Under the pieces are notes generated by a model. That model was not told the origin of the DNA, did not search any database, and saw only the letters and a list, made by a program, of their open reading frames with translations. 7,503 bases of DNA from an uncultured Porphyromonadaceae bacterium (GTDB lineage: Bacteria; Bacteroidota; Bacteroidia; Bacteroidales; Muribaculaceae): the NCBI GenBank assembly GCA_900549445.1, contig UROS01000117.1, positions 1-7,503 of the forward strand, in the 5' to 3' direction. A program made the position numbers and the translations under genes. This document shows, one piece after another, positions 1-5,346 of the stretch (its first letter is position 1; the number at the start of each line of letters is the position of its first letter).

Positions 1-851
1 ATGCGTGAGAGGGTTATCACTGCATTGCCGTCGGCATCTTTCAGCACGGCGTTGTTGTCGCTGCCGTCGCGTGCCGCAGAAACAACATTTTCAAGTGCCA
101 GGAGGAAAGCCTGCTCAGTGGCACGGTCCGGACAGGCCATGCGTGTAGTGGCGAGATCCTTGAACTCGATTCCGTTTTCCTTGTCGAGGGTAAGAATCAG
201 ACCACCGTTGAGGACATTGCAGCCGGTATTGCCATGGATACTCTTCTGATCGAGGTCAATTACAATCTGCACGTCGGCGGAAGCGGGAACAGGTGAGCCG
301 TTGATTTTATCGACCTTCCACGCTCCGTTGAGGAAAGCGATATCGTGTTTGCGCAGAGTCATCACTGTAGTTCCGGCGCTGTTGGTGAGCGCCATAGTGC
401 ATCCGGCGGCGGAGCGGTTGATGCCGTAGGAAACGGCAGCGTCGAGCGCACGGTTTATCTCGGTTTCATAAGGAGCGTCGGCACATGCCTTCATAGTGGA
501 GATGAACTCCCCCCCTTTGGAAAGGGTGGTTCCGTCGACGAAATAAGAGCCGTTAATGTAATTGCAACCGTTGAATCCGATCACGGTCAGAGCACCGGGC
601 ATATCCTTGTCGATAACAAACGAAATGTTGGGGTAATCGTCGCCGTTCACCGCCACGTTTTTGCCGCCCACGCTCACCACGGCCCACTCGCCTTCGAGTT
701 CGGCGGGGGGTAAGGGACGCGAGGAATCGAATTTCATAGAAGACTCCGCAGATGGCTGCCTGACAGCCGTTTTACCGGAGTTCCGAAATGTATTGCAGCC
801 GGCCATAAGGATGCCGCTCAGAATGATAGCTGTAATTGAAATCTTATTCAT
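1..851 (-). CDS. Tandem META-domain (HslJ-like) lipoprotein, 3' end missing
   Basis: The frame begins at the ATG whose complement is 849-851 and stays open for 283 codons to the left edge, so the C-terminus is outside the window. Residues 1-19 are a lipoprotein signal: short basic start, hydrophobic stretch, lipobox LMAGC with Cys19 as the lipidated residue. No acidic run follows Cys19, so surface export is not indicated and a periplasm-facing anchor is likelier (inference). Two META domains follow, at about 52-167 and 170-283. Each carries the family signatures: FNGCN (93-97) then STMKAC (118-123), and GNTGCNVLNGG (207-217) then TTRMAC (235-240). META/HslJ proteins are small envelope beta proteins linked to heat-shock or antibiotic tolerance in other bacteria; the exact role here is unknown. 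The second domain is nearly complete at the edge, so little may be missing unless a third domain follows. It is divergent from the restriction-modification genes. Confidence 0.88.
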   Translation of the reverse strand, partial: MNKISITAIILSGILMAGCNTFRNSGKTAVRQPSAESSMKFDSSRPLPPAELEGEWAVVSVGGKNVAVNGDDYPNISFVIDKDMPGALTVIGFNGCNYINGSYFVDGTTLSKGGEFISTMKACADAPYETEINRALDAAVSYGINRSAAGCTMALTNSAGTTVMTLRKHDIAFLNGAWKVDKINGSPVPASADVQIVIDLDQKSIHGNTGCNVLNGGLILTLDKENGIEFKDLATTRMACPDRATEQAFLLALENVVSAARDGSDNNAVLKDADGNAVITLSR

Positions 852-877
852 AATCTTAATGGTTTAATCGTCGGAGG

Positions 878-920
878 ACGGACAATGTCGTCCGTATCAC
901 TATGATTATATAACGGACGA
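878..920 (-). repeat. Overlapping inverted repeats in the lipoprotein leader
   Basis: On the plus strand TCGTCCGT (888-895) is perfectly complementary to ACGGACGA (913-920), an 8-base-pair stem around 17 bases. Part of the same arm, GTCCGT (890-895), is also perfectly complementary to ACGGAC (878-883), a 6-base-pair stem around 6 bases. The two stems share 890-895, so only one can form at a time. The loop of the longer one contains a further small stem, ATCA/TGAT (896-899 and 903-906). The element lies between the candidate promoter and the lipoprotein start, so it would be in the mRNA leader or act as an operator. Its function is not known. Confidence 0.45.
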
Positions 921-959
921 AAAGCAATTTTGTGCGCCCCCGCAGAAGATTTGATTTTA

Positions 960-967
960 CAAATGTA
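960..967 (-). promoter_or_regulatory. Candidate -7 element for the META lipoprotein gene
   Basis: On the minus strand this reads TACATTTG, an exact match to the Bacteroidetes -7 consensus TAnnTTTG. It would start transcription near 953 and give a leader of roughly 100 bases. The only nearby TTTG (minus strand, 983-980) is just 12 bases upstream, too close for a normal -33 box, so support is one-sided. Confidence 0.35.
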
Positions 968-1026
968 GCGATTTTTATTCAAACGGATATCTACTTTATA
1001 ACCTTCGTGAAGTCTTGCAGGCGAAT

Positions 1027-1058
1027 TTTGCGTTATTTTGGTAATTTTCGTATTTTTG
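1027..1058 (+). promoter_or_regulatory. Bacteroidetes-type promoter for the restriction-modification cassette
   Basis: TTTG at 1027-1030, then 20 bases, then TATTTTTG at 1051-1058 match the Bacteroidetes sigma-ABfr consensus (TTTG, 17-23 bases, TAnnTTTG). Transcription should begin near 1063-1065, only about ten bases before the ATG at 1075, so the mRNA leader would be very short and A-rich. This also supports 1075 as the first codon of the cassette. Confidence 0.75.
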
Positions 1059-1074
1059 CAGGAAAAAGCATTTT

Positions 1075-1881
1075 ATGTCGAATAAAGAATTAGTTGAGCT
1101 GTTTGTAAGTCCAATCCGTGAATGTATGGAATATAAACCTCATTTCGGTGATTCCTCCCGAACCGGAGGGTACTCATTACCGGATTTCTTAAGACTTTAT
1201 GGCTCAGATCCTTTTTATTCGTGGATTGGGTTAGACTCGCCATATATGTATTCCGCCCACAAAGCAGCAGGCAGCATGACATCTATATATCGACAGATAG
1301 GGATTGGATGCGAACGTCTTTTTCGTGAAGTAATATTCGAAAAGGCGCGCTATAAGGAATATACCTCTGCTCAATGGTCGTATGAAACGGAAACCCGATC
1401 CGGTAAGAAAAAAGTACTGTCATTAGACGGCAGACTCGAGCTTTCAGACATACGCGACACGCAAATCAGAGATAACGTCGAAGACTGGATCAAGGGGTAT
1501 CTGGAATATCTTGATATTCAACCCAGGCGGTTGAACGGAGCGGTTTTTGAAGTCAGACAGGGATATAAGAGCAAAGACAGCAAAAGACAGAATGCCGATC
1601 TTGACAATGCAACCGTAGCTTATTCATATAACTATCTGCCTGTTTTCACCATATTTTCATCGCAGATAGACAATGACATAGCTTTGAGATACCGCAACGG
1701 CAAGTGCGGTATACTGACAGGAAAGCCCGAAGGCGACATTTACACATCACTTTATGAATTTTCAAGACAAATTCTTGATTTCGATCTGGCGGCCTTTTTT
1801 CAGCACAATTCTACCGAGATAAAAAATACAATAAACCAGATACTTGCAGAGATGTTTTCAGCCGATGAAGCAAAGAAGTGA
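1075..1881 (+). CDS. Putative type II restriction endonuclease (unassigned family)
   Basis: A 268-residue soluble protein with no signal peptide or membrane segment. The call rests mainly on context: it is transcribed with, and overlaps, a DNA methyltransferase gene, and its size fits a type II nuclease. Candidate catalytic features are a hydrophobic strand ending in an acidic residue next to a basic, polar block: VFEVRQGYKSKDSKRQNAD (157-175), with E159, R161, K165 and K167, preceded by LSLDG (D118). This resembles the strand layout of PD-(D/E)XK nucleases, but the usual E-x-K is E-x-R, so the active site is not certain. An Ile/Asp-rich stretch, SSQIDNDIALRYR (195-207), may be a further conserved block. 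The ATG start lies about ten bases after the predicted transcription start. Several rows are AT-rich (1081-1140 and 1621-1680 each have 19 G/C of 60), which suggests acquisition by transfer. It could instead be another methyltransferase partner, such as a specificity or accessory protein. I do not recognise the recognition sequence. Confidence 0.6.
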   Translation: MSNKELVELFVSPIRECMEYKPHFGDSSRTGGYSLPDFLRLYGSDPFYSWIGLDSPYMYSAHKAAGSMTSIYRQIGIGCERLFREVIFEKARYKEYTSAQWSYETETRSGKKKVLSLDGRLELSDIRDTQIRDNVEDWIKGYLEYLDIQPRRLNGAVFEVRQGYKSKDSKRQNADLDNATVAYSYNYLPVFTIFSSQIDNDIALRYRNGKCGILTGKPEGDIYTSLYEFSRQILDFDLAAFFQHNSTEIKNTINQILAEMFSADEAKK

Positions 1882-3094
1882 TTATACGTTTAAGTTCAAC
1901 CAACAGAACGGCAGGCATGGCTGGCTCCGGCTTACGCCGGCTTATTCAATCAAGCTGGTGAAAGAGAATCTATATAAAAACGGATTATCCGAACCGCATA
2001 GTTTTAAAGGGAATCTTCTGGATCCTTTCAGCGGAACCGCCACTACCGGAATAGTTGCAGCTGAAATGGGACTGAATTGTACTCTCTACGACATCAATCC
2101 TTTTTTAGTGTGGTTCGGGAACATCAAGGCCGCCAATTACCCGACGGCCGAACTCGACAGGCTGAAAGACAGAATCACTGAAGAGCTGCCGCTGATTTCA
2201 ACCGAGGGCGCGGATTTCTACGACTGGGTTCCTCCCATGAAAAATATAGAGAGATGGTGGGATTCCAATACTATTAAAATACTGGCATCACTGAGAAGAT
2301 ATATCGCAATATCCTGGGGAAAGCCCTCCGGGGCAGGGATTCACAACTTAATATGGATAGCATTTGCCCGTCTGGTAATAGAGACATCCGCTGCTGATTT
2401 CAACCACATTTCAGTATCGTTTAAAGATGGTACTGAAAAATATGAAACCGCCCAGATAAAAAAACTGTTTCTGGACATATTCAGCAACATAACGGGCAGT
2501 GCAAGACAGAACCTCCCGGGAAAAGCGGTTATCGTACACGGCGACAGCAGATTGATGAATCAGGAAAAAGACAAGTATGATCTGGTGCTGACCTCTCCGC
2601 CTTATCCGAACCGAATCAGTTACATAAGAGAATTACGCCCTTATATGTACTGGCTGGGATTTTTGAATTCCGGAGAAGAAGCCGGAGAAATCGACTGGAA
2701 AGCTATCGGCGGAACATGGGGCAAAGCCACGAGTAATTTGTCGACATGGTCAACCCAAAATAAATTTCTGCCTGATAAATTACACGAAATCTGCCACAGA
2801 ATCGAAACAGCTGACCCGAAGAGCGGGAGAACTTTGTCGCAATACGTGTTGAAATTTTTTGATGATATGTACATCCATCTGGACAAGTTGAGATATAAGT
2901 TAAAAACCGGTGCCAAGATCGTGTATATTTTGGGAAATTCTTCCTTTTACGGCAATTTCGTAGAGACAGATTCTTATATTAAAGATATTCTGAATAATCT
3001 GGGATATTCAGAGGTCAATTCCGAAATAATACGAAAAAGGAACTGCAACAAAGGCCTTTTTGAATATAACATCACAGCCCGATGGACTGACTGA
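1865..3094 (+). CDS. DNA methyltransferase (N4-cytosine or N6-adenine) of a restriction-modification system
   Basis: This 409-residue enzyme transfers a methyl group from S-adenosylmethionine to an exocyclic amino group in DNA, protecting host sites from the partner nuclease. In order: a motif X-like start, HGWLRLTPAYS (18-28); motif I, DPFSGTATTG (53-62), the SAM-binding loop; LYDINP (74-79) with D76 as the probable ribose-binding acid; and catalytic motif IV, TSPPY (243-247). A basic/aromatic stretch, PNRISYIRELRPYMYW (248-263), follows. SPPY-type motifs are commoner in N4-cytosine enzymes, while DPPY favours N6-adenine, so N4-cytosine is my preference. About 180 residues separate motifs I and IV, enough for a target-recognition domain. 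The ATG at 1865 is chosen because MKQRSDYTF leads directly into the conserved part; it overlaps the nuclease gene by 17 bases, implying translational coupling. A TTG seven codons upstream is possible but unneeded. I see no internal promoter. Confidence 0.9.
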   Translation: MKQRSDYTFKFNQQNGRHGWLRLTPAYSIKLVKENLYKNGLSEPHSFKGNLLDPFSGTATTGIVAAEMGLNCTLYDINPFLVWFGNIKAANYPTAELDRLKDRITEELPLISTEGADFYDWVPPMKNIERWWDSNTIKILASLRRYIAISWGKPSGAGIHNLIWIAFARLVIETSAADFNHISVSFKDGTEKYETAQIKKLFLDIFSNITGSARQNLPGKAVIVHGDSRLMNQEKDKYDLVLTSPPYPNRISYIRELRPYMYWLGFLNSGEEAGEIDWKAIGGTWGKATSNLSTWSTQNKFLPDKLHEICHRIETADPKSGRTLSQYVLKFFDDMYIHLDKLRYKLKTGAKIVYILGNSSFYGNFVETDSYIKDILNNLGYSEVNSEIIRKRNCNKGLFEYNITARWTD

Positions 3095-3148
3095 AACTAC
3101 ATCGTGTTAATTTCAGATTGACATATACATAATATTGCGGAAATTGAT

Positions 3149-3156
3149 TATCTTTG
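3149..3156 (+). promoter_or_regulatory. -7 element for the deaminase-protease genes
   Basis: TATCTTTG is an exact TAnnTTTG match, followed by GC as in the other two plus-strand promoters here. A TTTG at the right distance is missing (the nearest TTG, 3118-3120, is 28 bases upstream), so the -33 half is weak. Transcription would start near 3162, about 16 bases before the ATG at 3178. Confidence 0.55.
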
Positions 3157-3177
3157 CGGATTGAAAACTCTACATCT

Positions 3178-3609
3178 ATGGGCATTAACGAAAAGCAAGA
3201 GCTGCTCGACCGCCGTTACCTGCGGATGGCTCGCATCTGGGCGGAAAATTCATATTGCGTCCGCCGCAAAGTGGGAGCCCTCCTGGTAAAAGACAGAATG
3301 ATAATTTCCGACGGTTTCAACGGCACTCCCGCCGGTTTTGAAAACGTGTGTGAGGACGAGGACGGAACAACAAAGACCTACGTGCTCCATGCTGAGGCCA
3401 ACGCCATCACGAAAGTGGCCCGCAGCAACAATTCGAGCGAGGGAGCCACGCTTTACATTACCGCATCACCGTGTGTGGACTGTGCAAAACTCATAATACA
3501 AAGCGGAATCGTGAGGGTTGTATTCAATGAACTTTACCGGATTACCGACGGCCTCGACCTCCTGAAACGGGCAGGGATAGAATGTGTGCATGTTCCCGGC
3601 GACCTCTGA
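3178..3609 (+). CDS. dCMP deaminase family protein (ComEB-like)
   Basis: A 143-residue cytosolic zinc deaminase that should convert dCMP to dUMP, the precursor for dTMP synthesis. The zinc site is clear: HAE at 71-73 (H71 ligand, E73 proton shuttle) and PCVDC at 98-102 (C99 and C102 ligands). The GFNGTPAG stretch (47-54) is the nucleotide-binding loop typical of dCMP deaminases and separates it from cytidine, tRNA-adenosine and riboflavin deaminases. Length is normal for the family. The frame can be extended to a TTG at 3154, but that codon lies inside the predicted -7 promoter element and so upstream of the mRNA start; ATG 3178 is the better start. The protease gene follows after 49 bases with no obvious promoter between, so the two are probably co-transcribed. 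Close relatives include Bacillus ComEB, whose competence role need not apply here. Confidence 0.92.
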   Translation: MGINEKQELLDRRYLRMARIWAENSYCVRRKVGALLVKDRMIISDGFNGTPAGFENVCEDEDGTTKTYVLHAEANAITKVARSNNSSEGATLYITASPCVDCAKLIIQSGIVRVVFNELYRITDGLDLLKRAGIECVHVPGDL

Positions 3610-3658
3610 AGCACTACAGCCGGAAAAACTGAATCAAGAAGCTAATTAACGATATTTA

Positions 3659-5287
3659 ATGAACAAACAAATCAAAAATCCTGCGGTATGGATGCCGCTG
3701 GTAATCGCCGTGACACTCGCCGCGGGCATGTGGCTCGGCAAAATTTTCTTCACCTCCGGCTCGCGATGGGACGCCAACGCCAAGCTCGACATGATTCTGA
3801 AGATGATCGACGCTAATTACGTTGACGACATCGATACCGATTCTCTGTTCGACTCGGCGATTCCGGAACTACTTTCCCATCTCGACCCACACTCCACCTA
3901 TATCCCCGCCTCCGATCTTCAGAGCGTAAACGACGAACTCGAAGGGTCCTTCTCGGGCATAGGCATCTCGTTCACACTCATGAACGATACCATCAACGTG
4001 CTTGAGGTAATAGCCGGCGGCCCGTCGGAGAAGGTAGGACTTCTTGCAGGCGACCGAATAGTCTCCATCAACGATTCAATCGTGGCTTCGCGCGGATGGA
4101 CAAACGAACAGGTGATGAAAAATCTCCGGGGCGAAAAAGGCACTACCGTGAAACTCGGCATCAAGCGAAATACGTCGCCCAAGCTGCTGACGTATGAGGT
4201 GACCCGCGGCGATATCCCCGTAAATTCTGTGGATGCCTCCTATCTCATCGACGATAAGACGGGTTATATGAAAATCAACAAGTTCGGCAACACCACCTAC
4301 AATGAGTTCCTCAACGGCATGCTCAAAATGAAGGCGGAAGGAGCCGAAAGGTTTATCATAGACCTGCGCGGCAACGGCGGCGGTTTCATGGAGCCTGCAG
4401 TGTTCATGGCGCAGGAATTTTTAGCGGCCGACGCGCCTATAGTTTCGATGAAAGGAAAAGTGAAATCCAACAACGGAATCCTGACCGCCGACGGAAGCGG
4501 GTCGTTTCAGAACGAACAGATAGTTGTGCTTCTCGACGAATATTCGGCCAGCGCGAGCGAAATCTTCGCAGGCGCAATCCAGGACAACGACCGCGGACTC
4601 GTGGTAGGACGCCGCTCATTCGGAAAGGGTCTCGTCCAGCATCAGACAGAGTTGCCCGACTCGAGCGCCATCCGCCTCACCGTGGCCCGCTACTATACAC
4701 CTTCAGGGCGCTGCATACAGAAGACCTACGCCCCCGGCACCAACTACAACAACGACATAATAGACCGCTATTATCACGGCGAATTCTACAACGCCGACTC
4801 CATAAAGCAGAACACCAGTCTCGCCTTCACTACCGCCAACGGCCGCACCGTTTACGGCGGAGGCGGAATCATGCCCGATATCTTCGTGCCGAACGACACC
4901 ACGGGCTATACCTCATACTACCTCAACGTGGCGAATGCCGGACTTCTCCAGAAATTCGCATTCGACTTCAATGACCGCAACCGTGCGGCGCTCTCCTCCG
5001 TGAAGAACTCCACCGAATTCCTCCGCGCGCTCCCCGACGACGAGCAGCTTCTGCAATCGTTCGTGAACTATGCCGCCGGAAAGGGAGTGGCGCCCCGATG
5101 GTTCTACATAAACCGCTCCCGCTCACTGCTGCTCTCCACGCTCAAGGCGCTCATAGCCCGCGACGCTATCGGACTCAGCGGCTACTATGAGGTCAACAAC
5201 CTCACCGATCCGACCGTAAGGAAGGCACTCGATGCAATAAAAGGCGGCGAAGCTAAATTTCCGGTAACCGTGTCGGCCGTCAAATAG
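3659..5287 (+). CDS. S41 family C-terminal processing peptidase (Ctp/Prc-like)
   Basis: A 542-residue serine protease anchored in the inner membrane and acting in the periplasm, where this family trims or degrades envelope proteins from their C-termini. Residues 11-31 form one N-terminal hydrophobic segment with no lipobox, so it is probably an uncleaved anchor. A short helical region leads to a PDZ domain at about 88-175, starting with the GIGISF loop (100-105). The S41 core follows: DLRGNGGG (235-242), then SASASE (296-301) with S298 as the likely nucleophile, and FGKG (321-324) with K323 as general base. The 25-residue gap between S298 and K323, with Q327 four further on, equals the spacing of the Ser-Lys-Gln triad in E. 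coli Prc, so the enzyme should be active. Residues after about 430 are a helical C-terminal extension. Bacteroidales carry several S41 paralogues, so I give no gene symbol. Composition is GC-richer than the cassette (row 4381-4440 has 34 G/C of 60). Confidence 0.93.
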   Translation: MNKQIKNPAVWMPLVIAVTLAAGMWLGKIFFTSGSRWDANAKLDMILKMIDANYVDDIDTDSLFDSAIPELLSHLDPHSTYIPASDLQSVNDELEGSFSGIGISFTLMNDTINVLEVIAGGPSEKVGLLAGDRIVSINDSIVASRGWTNEQVMKNLRGEKGTTVKLGIKRNTSPKLLTYEVTRGDIPVNSVDASYLIDDKTGYMKINKFGNTTYNEFLNGMLKMKAEGAERFIIDLRGNGGGFMEPAVFMAQEFLAADAPIVSMKGKVKSNNGILTADGSGSFQNEQIVVLLDEYSASASEIFAGAIQDNDRGLVVGRRSFGKGLVQHQTELPDSSAIRLTVARYYTPSGRCIQKTYAPGTNYNNDIIDRYYHGEFYNADSIKQNTSLAFTTANGRTVYGGGGIMPDIFVPNDTTGYTSYYLNVANAGLLQKFAFDFNDRNRAALSSVKNSTEFLRALPDDEQLLQSFVNYAAGKGVAPRWFYINRSRSLLLSTLKALIARDAIGLSGYYEVNNLTDPTVRKALDAIKGGEAKFPVTVSAVK

Positions 5288-5289
5288 TA

Positions 5290-5321
5290 TTTGCTCATAA
5301 TGACTTTTTTCGCTATTTTTG
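5290..5321 (+). promoter_or_regulatory. Bacteroidetes-type promoter for aspS
   Basis: TTTG at 5290-5293, a 20-base spacer and TATTTTTG at 5314-5321 form a complete match to the Bacteroidetes consensus, with the same spacer and the same -7 octamer as the promoter at 1027-1058. Transcription should begin near 5328, leaving an A-rich leader of about 19 bases before the ATG. The upstream box begins three bases after the protease stop codon, so aspS has its own promoter. Confidence 0.75.
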
Positions 5322-5346
5322 CAGAAAATTAAGATAACAAAACGCT

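Noticed and set aside
345..867. Plus-strand open frames at 345-713 and 661-867
   Set aside because: They lie opposite the META lipoprotein gene, whose minus-strand translation has a lipobox and family motifs; the plus-strand peptides show no recognisable features.
1073..1282. Minus-strand open frame opposite the 5' end of the nuclease gene
   Set aside because: Short, without a promoter or motifs; a shadow of the plus-strand gene, which has a perfect promoter directly upstream. I do not propose an antitoxin or antisense protein here.
1844..1864. TTG at 1844 as the methyltransferase start
   Set aside because: It adds only seven codons of no conserved character; ATG 1865 gives the usual short overlap and leads directly into the conserved region.
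1075..1881. Assigning the nuclease to a named family such as MjaI-like or CfrBI-like
   Set aside because: I could not match its motifs to any family I know well enough; naming one would be a guess.
1927..1944. Direct repeat CCGGCTTA (1927-1934 and 1937-1944)
   Set aside because: Only eight bases, inside the methyltransferase coding sequence; no target-site duplication or mobile element adjoins it, so probably chance.
3091..3116. Possible terminator after the methyltransferase, CTGAAA paired with TTTCAG
   Set aside because: Six weak base pairs around a 14-base loop and no run of T afterwards; not convincing as an intrinsic terminator.
5288..5312. T-run (5305-5310) after the protease stop as a terminator
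   Set aside because: No stem precedes it, and it lies in the spacer of the aspS promoter.
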